Positions 1 to 5,677 of a stretch of DNA of 17,342 bases are shown piece by piece. The first letter of the stretch is position 1. The number at the start of each line of letters is the position of its first letter. Location: NCBI GenBank assembly GCA_004558595.1, contig SFCN01000043.1, forward strand, positions 1 to 17,342, read 5' to 3'. The notes below the pieces were generated by a model. That model had not been told where the DNA came from and ran no database searches. It saw only the letters and a program-made list of their open reading frames with translations. The position numbers and the translations under genes are program-made. This DNA comes from Phascolarctobacterium sp. Its GTDB lineage: Bacteria; Bacillota; Negativicutes; Acidaminococcales; Acidaminococcaceae.

Positions 1-446
1 TGGGTAAGATTACTACTGCCAATAATCATCGTATAATTGTCTTCTGTTTTTTCGGTAGCATGTTTGTGAAACAGATAGCCTTTAGCATGAAAATTATAAT
101 CGGATGTAATTATCTTTAACTCAAGGTTAGGAAAGGCTAACAAACGACGCAAAGCTCTTGGCTCAGTAAAGTTCTGGTATTGAGACGCAAGGATTCTACC
201 CTTAATATTTTTATCCTGTAGCTCTTTCAACGTATCAATAAGGCAAGCAATACCACTATTGGTCACAAAAGCCACAGAAAAGAAAAAATCATCACAGGCT
301 TCTAATTCCAGAGTAAGATTTTCTAGGACCTTAACCTGCTTCTGCTGGTTATTGGTCAAAATCTTAGGCAGAAAACGTTCATCTGTTTCAATATTCAAAT
401 CAATAAAGCCCGCCTCTAAATATAAGGCTAATTCGCTACTGTTCAC
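1..446 (-). CDS. N-terminal part of a PLD-like domain protein, probably a DEAD/DEAH helicase of the DUF3427 type (cut by window edge)
   Basis: The reading frame begins at a GTG (446) with an AGGAGC ribosome binding site 8 bases upstream, and runs open off the left edge (148 codons visible). Visible motifs are FFFSVAFVTNSGIACL near the start, then HAKGYLF followed by IIGSSNLTQ at the edge. The HxK plus GSSNLT pair is the hallmark of a phospholipase-D-like (PLDc_2) nuclease fold; the usual Asp of the HKD motif is not obvious. This N-terminal arrangement is known from long proteins that continue into a superfamily 2 helicase and a DUF3427 domain; the helicase part lies outside the window, so that extension is inference. 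The Nudix gene upstream ends at 459, and its stop codon overlaps this gene's ribosome binding site, so the two are very likely cotranscribed and translationally coupled. A restriction-type PLD nuclease without helicase is an alternative. Confidence 0.72.
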   Translation of the reverse strand, partial: MNSSELALYLEAGFIDLNIETDERFLPKILTNNQQKQVKVLENLTLELEACDDFFFSVAFVTNSGIACLIDTLKELQDKNIKGRILASQYQNFTEPRALRRLLAFPNLELKIITSDYNFHAKGYLFHKHATEKTEDNYTMIIGSSNLT

Positions 447-458
447 GATTACATGCTC

Positions 459-866
459 CTACTTGCTAAAGTACTCTTCTAGTTTTTTAACAATAGGCCA
501 ATCGGCTGGTGCCCAATCCAAAGTGCACATATCTTCTGGTAGCATCCACTTGGCATCTACGTGCTCTTTCATAACAAATTTAGGATGAGTAAGACTACAC
601 AAATAACAATGCATGGTGATAGAAAAATCAGGATATGTGTGATTAATGGTCATGAAATAATCCTCTTCAGCAATGCTAATATCCATATCCATTTCTTCCC
701 TTAGCTCACGCTCCAACGCCGTATGATTGTCTTCACCAGCTTCTATTTTGCCACCAGGAAATTCATATTTATAGCTTACATAGTCAAATTTACCCTTATT
801 ACGCTGCATACACAGGATTTTTCCCTCATGCTCAATAATAGCAGCTACAACTTCATAATGCTTCAC
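459..866 (-). CDS. Nudix hydrolase, MutT-like (deoxy)nucleoside triphosphate pyrophosphohydrolase
   Basis: A 135-residue protein that would hydrolyse a nucleoside diphosphate linked to another group, most likely an oxidised or non-canonical (d)NTP in the cytoplasm. The Nudix box is clear at residues 39-61: G39, E45, then R53-E54-L55-R56-E57-E58, matching Gx5Ex7REUxEExGU except that the last Gly is Asp60. The preceding YKYEFPGGKIE is typical of the MutT branch. The frame is open 12 codons further upstream, but the GTG at 866 has an AAGGGAG site 8 bases before it, and the family normally begins with a sequence like KHYEVVAAII, so GTG is chosen. It is followed directly by the PLD/helicase-like gene. 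A TATAAT -10 box lies at 894-899. The substrate cannot be read from sequence. Confidence 0.88.
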   Translation of the reverse strand: MKHYEVVAAIIEHEGKILCMQRNKGKFDYVSYKYEFPGGKIEAGEDNHTALERELREEMDMDISIAEEDYFMTINHTYPDFSITMHCYLCSLTHPKFVMKEHVDAKWMLPEDMCTLDWAPADWPIVKKLEEYFSK

Positions 867-893
867 TTTGCTCGCTCCCTTCGTGATAACTCT

Positions 894-899
894 ATTATA
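894..899 (-). promoter_or_regulatory. Probable -10 box of the Nudix gene
   Basis: On the minus strand a perfect TATAAT precedes the GTG start at 866 by about 27 bases. The -35 position 17 bases upstream (CTGTAA) is poor, so the promoter rests on the -10 box alone. Transcription would start close to 887 and give a short leader. Confidence 0.4.
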
Positions 900-943
900 C
901 ACCGATTTTATATAATTTACAGCAGTTGTGCGAATAGACTGGT

Positions 944-1138
944 CTAAAACTTAATAGAAAAGCTAAAGGAGTCCCCTCTTTCCCACTCCTTTATTTCATT
1001 ATCAGCCATTGCAATATTATCACATCTATAATAGCGTGAGCAAAAGTGTTCACAGGCTGTCATTGTAGTATACCCCTGCAGCATAGCACAAGGAAAAACA
1101 CAATCTACTTCTTGACCATTTGCATATGTAAAAACCAT
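944..1138 (-). CDS. Small cysteine-rich protein of unknown function
   Basis: A 64-residue frame starting with ATG at 1138, preceded by GGGAG with 9 bases of spacing, so it is probably translated. I do not recognise the family. It has five cysteines (13, 17, 29, 33, 39) arranged as CxxxC, CxxxC and a single Cys, in a context rich in aromatic residues (HFCSRYYRCD), and ends in an acidic, Glu/Trp-containing tail. The Cys spacing would allow metal binding or disulfides, but no known zinc-finger pattern is matched. There is no signal peptide or membrane segment. It has its own promoter-like sequence (1169-1197) and lies in an A+T-rich stretch between the Nudix gene and another small gene on the same strand. 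Confidence 0.55.
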   Translation of the reverse strand: MVFTYANGQEVDCVFPCAMLQGYTTMTACEHFCSRYYRCDNIAMADNEIKEWERGDSFSFSIKF

Positions 1139-1168
1139 AAAAAATCACTCCCGATATAATCTGGCATA

Positions 1169-1197
1169 ATTATACCGGAAAGTATAGCTTTTGTCCG
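1169..1197 (-). promoter_or_regulatory. Probable promoter of the 64-residue gene
   Basis: On the minus strand CGGACA (1192-1197) and TATAAT (1169-1174) are separated by 17 bases. The -10 box is perfect and the -35 box matches four of six consensus positions. The start codon follows about 30 bases downstream. Confidence 0.45.
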
Positions 1198-1200
1198 GAG

Positions 1201-1437
1201 TCATCCCTCCACAAACCACAGCCCTCTAACCTCAAAAATAGCCCGCTCCTGCCCACAAATCCTGCACAGGTAGCGAGTGCCGATCCCACCTGCTCTCAAA
1301 GCTGGTGCCTGCCTTACGTCCAGAACCTTATCAATATCAAAACGCCGTCCGTCAGGCCACAAAACTGTCTTCGGCAGCACTTTCCCGTCAGCCTTATGTT
1401 CTACTAAAATATCTAAATTGATTTTTGACACGAACAT
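1201..1437 (-). CDS. Conserved small protein of unknown function
   Basis: A 78-residue protein from the ATG at 1437; a GTG immediately before it at 1440 is also in frame, but it is only one base from the AAAAGGG ribosome binding site. The core reads VLWPDGRRFDIDKVLDVRQA, then GGIGTRYLCRICGQERAIF and a WFVE end. I recall short Firmicutes proteins of the same pattern (W-x-DGR-x-[FY]-x-ID-x-VLDVR, then RYxCRI) that are generally annotated as hypothetical; no function is known to me. The size and alternating pattern suggest a small beta-rich (SH3-like) fold, which is inference. The two cysteines in CRIC are a possible metal site. It has a strong promoter of its own (1470-1498) and is divergent from the SPFH operon. 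Confidence 0.72.
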   Translation of the reverse strand: MFVSKINLDILVEHKADGKVLPKTVLWPDGRRFDIDKVLDVRQAPALRAGGIGTRYLCRICGQERAIFEVRGLWFVEG

Positions 1438-1469
1438 CACGCCCTTTTCTAGAATTTCTGTTTGTTAAC

Positions 1470-1498
1470 ATTATAATATGTTCTCTTGTGTTTGGCAA
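1470..1498 (-). promoter_or_regulatory. Strong sigma-A-type promoter of the 78-residue gene
   Basis: On the minus strand TTGCCA (1493-1498) and TATAAT (1470-1475) are separated by exactly 17 bases. The -10 region sits inside an inverted repeat AACAT-TATAAT-ATGTT (plus-strand 1468-1483), which could be an operator or chance in A+T-rich DNA. Confidence 0.65.
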
Positions 1499-1583
1499 GT
1501 GGTAAAGGCCCTTTCTAGTACGATTCGATTAGGTTATTGTATAGGTTTAGCAAAGGTTTTTTAGCAAAAAAAGAAGCAAGTAC

Positions 1584-1643
1584 TGTACATAAAAGCTTCC
1601 ATACCTTACAATAATAGTGTATCAGCCTGCATATGCTTGCAGG
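1584..1643 (+). promoter_or_regulatory. Possible promoter and leader hairpin of the SPFH operon
   Basis: The region between the divergent genes (1441-1693) must hold the promoter for the plus-strand operon. The best candidate is TGTACA (1584-1589), 17 bases, then TACAAT (1607-1612). Downstream, in the presumed leader, CCTGCA (1626-1631) and TGCAGG (1638-1643) form a 6-bp stem with a 6-base loop. The element TTTAGCAAA-type sequence also occurs twice near 1548-1570. No SigW-like (TGAAAC / CGTA) or sigma-54 promoter was seen. Confidence 0.3.
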
Positions 1644-1693
1644 AATAAGTAAGAAATAATTTGCCATTTCACTATACAAAGGAGGATTTTACT

Positions 1694-3043
1694 ATGGGAT
1701 TAATTAAAGCAGGTATGGGCGCCATCGGGGGCGTACTGGGCGACCAATGGAAAGAGTTTATCTACTGCGAAAGCATGAAGCCCGATGTGCTCGTATCCAA
1801 GGGCCAGAAACGTGTTTCCAGCCGTGGCCGCAGCTCTAATACCAGCGCCGAGGATAACATCATCAGCAATGGCTCCACCATCGCCGTTAATGATGGTCAA
1901 TGCATGATCATCGTGGAAAGCGGTAAGGTAGTGGATATTTGCGCTGAGCCTGGCGAATATGTTTATGACAAATCCACCGAGCCCTCTCTTTTCGCAGAAG
2001 GCTTGAACATGGACAGCATCAAGCGCGTCTTCTCGCAAATCGGCAAACGCTTCACCTATGGCGGCGACCCGGGCAAGGACCAAAGAGTGTACTTCTTCAA
2101 CACCAAGGAAATCATCGGTAATAAATATGGCACCGCCAGCCCCATTCCCTTCCGCGTGGTGGATCAACGGGTCGGCCTGGATATGGATATTCCTATCCGC
2201 TGCTTTGGTGAATACAGCTATAAGATTACTAACCCGATTTTGTTCTATACCAATGTTTGTAGCAATGTAGAAAATGAATATCTGCGTAGCGAGATTGATG
2301 GCCAGCTCAAATCCGAGCTTTTGATGGGCCTGAACAGAGCCTTTGGCGTAATGAGCGAAAAGGGCGTGCGCTACAGCGCGCTACCTGCCCATGCAGAGGA
2401 AATTGGCGACGAGCTGAACGAGGTTTTGAGTAAGAAATGGCGCGATTTGCGAGGTATCGAGGTTGTTTCCTTCGGTGTGAGCAGCGTTAAGGCCAGCGAA
2501 GAAGACGAAAGATATATCCGCGACCAGCAGGCTCTCGCTAACCCTAATGCCCGTGCAGCCTTCCTGACCGGTGCAACCGGTACTGCTATGCAGAACGCTG
2601 CTAGTAACGAGGCTGGCGCAATGACGGGCTTCATGGGCATGGGCATGGCCGGTGCTCAGGGGGCTAACATGATGAATGCTATTAACCAACAAATGGCTTA
2701 TCCGCCACAGGGTGGCTATCCTAGTGGACCGCAAGGTTATCCTCCTCAGGGTGGCTATGTCCCCCACCAAGGCTATCCTCAGCAGCCTGCGCCCCAAGCT
2801 CCTGCTGCTGGCTGGACCTGCTCCTGTGGTGCGGTAAATCAAGGCAAGTTCTGCTCTGAATGTGGTCAACCTAAGCCGGAGCCCAAGGCTGAGGGGACTT
2901 GGACCTGCGCTTGTGGTACAGTAAACCAGGGCAAATTCTGCTCCGAATGTGGTCAGCCCAAGCCTGCAGCAGAGTGGACCTGCTCCTGTGGCACGGTAAA
3001 TAAGGGCAAGTTCTGCTCCAACTGTGGCGCCAAGAGACCTTAA
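1694..3043 (+). CDS. ydjI: SPFH-domain protein with three C-terminal zinc ribbons (YdjI-like, 'virion core protein' family)
   Basis: A 449-residue protein. The ATG at 1694 follows AAAGGAGG at ideal spacing, so the longer open frame from 1661 is not used. Residues 1-290 (MGLIKAGMGAIGGVLGDQWKE..., LVSKGQKR, IVESGKVVDICAEPGEYVYD, FGEYSYKI) match the SPFH-type YdjI family. Residues 291-335 are a Gly/Ala/Met-rich hydrophobic segment, 336-372 a Pro/Gly/Tyr/Gln-rich linker, and 374-395, 403-424 and 428-449 are three near-identical ribbons of the pattern WTCxCGxVNxGKFCSxCG, each with four cysteines. In B. subtilis YdjI localises PspA to stressed membranes together with YdjG and YdjH. Here the next two genes are the YdjG- and YdjH-type partners, 20 bases downstream and beyond, which supports a shared membrane complex. 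No signal peptide is present; membrane association would be peripheral or through partners. Confidence 0.85.
   Translation: MGLIKAGMGAIGGVLGDQWKEFIYCESMKPDVLVSKGQKRVSSRGRSSNTSAEDNIISNGSTIAVNDGQCMIIVESGKVVDICAEPGEYVYDKSTEPSLFAEGLNMDSIKRVFSQIGKRFTYGGDPGKDQRVYFFNTKEIIGNKYGTASPIPFRVVDQRVGLDMDIPIRCFGEYSYKITNPILFYTNVCSNVENEYLRSEIDGQLKSELLMGLNRAFGVMSEKGVRYSALPAHAEEIGDELNEVLSKKWRDLRGIEVVSFGVSSVKASEEDERYIRDQQALANPNARAAFLTGATGTAMQNAASNEAGAMTGFMGMGMAGAQGANMMNAINQQMAYPPQGGYPSGPQGYPPQGGYVPHQGYPQQPAPQAPAAGWTCSCGAVNQGKFCSECGQPKPEPKAEGTWTCACGTVNQGKFCSECGQPKPAAEWTCSCGTVNKGKFCSNCGAKRP
2813..3040 (+). repeat. Three tandem zinc-ribbon coding repeats
   Basis: Three units of 66 bases (2813-2878, 2900-2965, 2975-3040) encode nearly the same 22-residue zinc ribbon. 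They share most third codon positions (for example GGCAA[G/A]TTCTGCTC), which points to recent internal duplication. The spacers are 21 and 9 bases, so the units are not in a constant register at DNA level but stay in frame. Confidence 0.85.
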
Positions 3044-3063
3044 GAAGTAACGAGGTGAATTTG

Positions 3064-4167
3064 ATGGCAGATACCAGCGTCAGCTATAAATGCCTGTGCT
3101 GCGGCGCGCCGCTCAGCTTTCGGCCCGGAGCCGAAAAGGTCACCTGCGAATACTGTGGCACAGAGCTGGAAGTAAAAACTGTAGAAGAATTTTATGCGCA
3201 AAAGGAAGCCGCTGCTGCCGCTGCCCAAGCAGCCAAGGAGGCCAAATGGGACACCACCGCAGCGGGCAATGAATGGGAGCAGCAGGAAGCAGAGCTCGTG
3301 AAAGCCTTTACCTGCTCCAGCTGCGGTGCGGAAATAGTCTGCGATGCCAACACCATGGCCACAGAATGCTGCTACTGCGGCAATCCCACCATGCTACCTA
3401 GCCGCTTCAGCGGCATGCTGAAGCCCGACTATATTATTCCCTTTAAGAAGACCAAGGACGAGGCTGTTGCCGCCCTCAAAAAATTCTATGAGGGCAAGCC
3501 CCTCTTGCCCGACGCCTTCACCGCCAATAACCGCGTGGAGGCTATTCAGGGTATGTATGTACCCTTCTGGCTTTTTGATGCGGATATTGATGCCCAAGGC
3601 AGCTATAAGGCCAGCCGCAGCATGGCGGTAGATACGGGGGACGCTATTATGACTAGCACCAGCTATTATAACTGTCATCGTCAAGGCTGCATGAAGTTCG
3701 AGCGCATCCCCGTGGATGGCTCGGTCAAAATGGACGATGCCTTTATGGAAAGCATCGAGCCCTTTGACTACAACGAAATGGTTCCCTTTGCTACGGGCTA
3801 TATGGCAGGCTACTTAGCCGATAAATATGATGTGGACGCGGATGCGGCAGTTATGCGGGCCGACGAGCGCATCAATAAAAGCGCAGAGCTGTGCCTAGCT
3901 CAGACCGTAAATGGCTATGACAGCGTGCAGCCAGAGAATGATTGCGCCTTCGTTAAAGGCGCCAGCGGCGTGCGCTATGCCATGGTTCCCGTATGGATTT
4001 TAACCACACGCTATAAGGACACGCCTTATACCTTTATGATGAACGGACAAACCGGCGAGGTGGTAGGCAGCTTGCCCATTGACGAGGGCAAGCTACGCAA
4101 CCGCCTACTGATAGCCTTCGCCATCACCGTAGTCATTGCCTTTGCTGTTTTGTATTCTATTTTGTAG
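3064..4167 (+). CDS. ydjG: Zinc-ribbon membrane protein, YdjG-like
   Basis: A 367-residue protein; the ATG at 3064 has GAGGTGA 5-6 bases upstream, preferred over an in-frame GTG at 3055 that lies inside that site. Two zinc ribbons are visible: C10/C13/C28/C31 and C84/C87/C102/C105, joined by an Ala/Glu-rich helix (about 41-80). A large soluble domain follows (FKKTKDEAVAALKKFYEGK, then GMYVPFWLFDADI and VPVWILTTRYKDTPYTFMMNGQTGEVVG), then a single C-terminal transmembrane helix (about 346-366) ending the chain. This is the TFIIB-type zinc-ribbon protein family represented by B. subtilis YdjG, which acts with YdjH as a membrane platform for the SPFH protein YdjI. The zinc ribbons are more likely protein-interaction modules than DNA-binding ones. 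The gene lies 20 bases after the SPFH gene and 13 before the TPM gene. Confidence 0.82.
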   Translation: MADTSVSYKCLCCGAPLSFRPGAEKVTCEYCGTELEVKTVEEFYAQKEAAAAAAQAAKEAKWDTTAAGNEWEQQEAELVKAFTCSSCGAEIVCDANTMATECCYCGNPTMLPSRFSGMLKPDYIIPFKKTKDEAVAALKKFYEGKPLLPDAFTANNRVEAIQGMYVPFWLFDADIDAQGSYKASRSMAVDTGDAIMTSTSYYNCHRQGCMKFERIPVDGSVKMDDAFMESIEPFDYNEMVPFATGYMAGYLADKYDVDADAAVMRADERINKSAELCLAQTVNGYDSVQPENDCAFVKGASGVRYAMVPVWILTTRYKDTPYTFMMNGQTGEVVGSLPIDEGKLRNRLLIAFAITVVIAFAVLYSIL

Positions 4168-4180
4168 GGGGACGGGCTAA

Positions 4181-4957
4181 ATGAAGAAACTATTGATAAT
4201 TTTAACCTTAGTATCTGCCCTACTTCTTAGCGCAACAACAGCCTTGGCGGCAACGCCCAGCCTTGTGGACAAGGCCCATCTCCTGACTGCAAGCGAACGG
4301 GCGCAGGTACAGGCCCAGCTACAGGCGGTGGAGCAAAAATATGGCATTCGTTGCGCCGTAGTAACCATGGGCTCCATCGGCAACGCCAAGCCCGGCATCT
4401 ATGCTAATCAGCTCATAGATAAGGTCTTTAACGATGGCCCCAACGGCAACATCGTTTTCCTGCAGGTAACGGACCAACGCCAATGGTACATCAGCACCGA
4501 CAGAAAGCTGAAGGATGTTGTGGTGGGCATCCCCGGCACGGAGTATATCTCCAAGGCTGCAGTCCCCTATCTCAAAAAAGGCGACGAGGCCGGTGCTTAT
4601 AAAACCTATGCCAAAAGGGTTGACGACCTGATGGCCTACTATAATAAGCACGGCAAGGGCTGGCAGCCGGAAAAGGAATTTCCCTGGCTGGCGGTGGTAG
4701 GCGCCCTTATCGCAGGCGTGGCTGTAGCCTCCGCCTATAAGAAGAGCCTTATCGCAGCCATGAGTAATGTACGCCGCGAGGTCAGCGCCGATGCTTATCT
4801 GAACCAGGGCAGCTTTGCGCTGGAAAACAAGCACGACACCTATCTTTATACCAATGTGACCTACACTCCCAAGCCCAGACAGGGTCATAGAGGAGCGGGC
4901 AGCGTCTCCAACAGCAGCTCCGACGGCGGCCACGGCGGCGGTGGCGGCGGCTATTAA
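4181..4957 (+). CDS. ydjH: Exported TPM-domain membrane protein, YdjH-like
   Basis: A 258-residue protein with a cleavable signal peptide (MKKLLIILTLVSALLLSATTALA, cut near residue 23). Residues about 25-155 form a TPM domain: VDKAHLLTASERAQVQAQLQAVEQKYG, then FNDGPNGNIVFLQVTDQRQWYISTDRKL. One transmembrane helix follows at about 168-187, then a basic, probably cytoplasmic segment, and a Gly/Ser tail ending HGGGGGGY, the typical C-terminus of this family. TPM domains have been described as acid phosphatases or as structural elements; which applies here cannot be read from sequence. B. subtilis YdjH forms a membrane complex with YdjG. GGGGG lies 8 bases before the ATG. The gene is 13 bases after the zinc-ribbon gene and 16 bases before the L,D-transpeptidase gene. 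Confidence 0.82.
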   Translation: MKKLLIILTLVSALLLSATTALAATPSLVDKAHLLTASERAQVQAQLQAVEQKYGIRCAVVTMGSIGNAKPGIYANQLIDKVFNDGPNGNIVFLQVTDQRQWYISTDRKLKDVVVGIPGTEYISKAAVPYLKKGDEAGAYKTYAKRVDDLMAYYNKHGKGWQPEKEFPWLAVVGALIAGVAVASAYKKSLIAAMSNVRREVSADAYLNQGSFALENKHDTYLYTNVTYTPKPRQGHRGAGSVSNSSSDGGHGGGGGGY

Positions 4958-4973
4958 TAGAAGAGGACCAAAC

Positions 4974-5570
4974 ATGAATAAAAAATTAATTTTAGCCTGT
5001 TGCCTAGTGCTAATACTGAGCTTTGCCTGCACAGCAGCTGCTTACACACCAGCAGCTTGCTTCTTTGGCAATGCCAAATATTTGCTTTATATCCACAAAA
5101 TTAGCTATCGCTTGGATGTTTATGAAAGGAATAAGGACGGCGTGGTGTACAGCTTTCCCATAGCTGTAGCGAAAAATCCCGGTGACAAAAAGCGTACCGG
5201 GGACAATAGAACGCCCACCTCCTGGGGCAGCGCCGTAGCCATCCCAGCTAAATATACTGGTGCCAGCAGTGGCATTCCCTCCAGCCAAGTTCCCTTCCGT
5301 ATTGAGGATGTGTGCCCTGCTCATGACTGGACCCATGATTTTGGTGATGGCAAGGGAGTTATCGCCGGGGCCTATGGTCCTTGGTTCCTCTCCCTCGACA
5401 CGGGCTGGATCGGCATAGGCATCCATGGCACCCACGATGCCAACTCCATCGGCACCATGGCCTCCGAGGGCTGCATCCGTCTCCGCAATGAGGATATCCA
5501 AAGACTAAAGGATATCGTTTGCAGCGATAATGGCGGCATCGGCACGGGAGTTATTATCACAGAGGATTAA
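4974..5570 (+). CDS. Exported L,D-transpeptidase (YkuD domain)
   Basis: A 198-residue protein with a signal peptide (MNKKLILACCLVLILSFACTAAA). The YkuD domain covers about 36-195 and begins LYIHKISYRLDVYERN. The catalytic motif is complete: H151-G-T-H in IGIHGTHDAN, then S164-E-G-C167-I-R-L, with Cys167 as nucleophile. Such enzymes make 3-3 peptide cross-links in peptidoglycan or attach proteins to it, outside the cytoplasmic membrane. There is no peptidoglycan-binding or LysM module. The ATG at 4974 follows AAGAGGAC; the open frame continues 11 codons upstream into the TPM gene without a good ribosome binding site. As the last gene of the SPFH operon, with a strong terminator 15 bases downstream, it links that module to wall remodelling. 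The Cys at 19 is not in a standard lipobox. Confidence 0.88.
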   Translation: MNKKLILACCLVLILSFACTAAAYTPAACFFGNAKYLLYIHKISYRLDVYERNKDGVVYSFPIAVAKNPGDKKRTGDNRTPTSWGSAVAIPAKYTGASSGIPSSQVPFRIEDVCPAHDWTHDFGDGKGVIAGAYGPWFLSLDTGWIGIGIHGTHDANSIGTMASEGCIRLRNEDIQRLKDIVCSDNGGIGTGVIITED

Positions 5571-5584
5571 ATACATAAAACAGA

Positions 5585-5625
5585 AAAGGCGACGTTTAAG
5601 AGTTATGCTCCTAAACGTCGCCTTT
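5585..5625. terminator. Strong bidirectional intrinsic terminator
   Basis: A perfect 14-bp stem (AAAGGCGACGTTTA at 5585-5598 with its complement at 5612-5625) encloses a 13-base loop that can pair three more bases (GAG/CTC). T-rich sequence follows on the plus strand (TTTCTTATTT), and A-rich sequence precedes it, giving a T-tract on the minus strand too. It lies between the convergent L,D-transpeptidase and 5'-nucleotidase genes and can serve both. Confidence 0.92.
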
Positions 5626-5677
5626 CTTATTTACTTTAGCTTTGAAGCGAGCTCCATGAACCAATGGTCTGAGCTAA

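Noticed and set aside
1491..1512. Sigma-54-like TGGCA...GC sequence upstream of the SPFH operon
   Set aside because: The spacing between GG and GC is 12 bases instead of 10, and a good sigma-A promoter for the opposite gene explains the TTGGCA stretch.
4319..5032. 237-codon minus-strand frame across the TPM and L,D-transpeptidase genes
   Set aside because: It is antisense to two well-supported genes and has no family resemblance.
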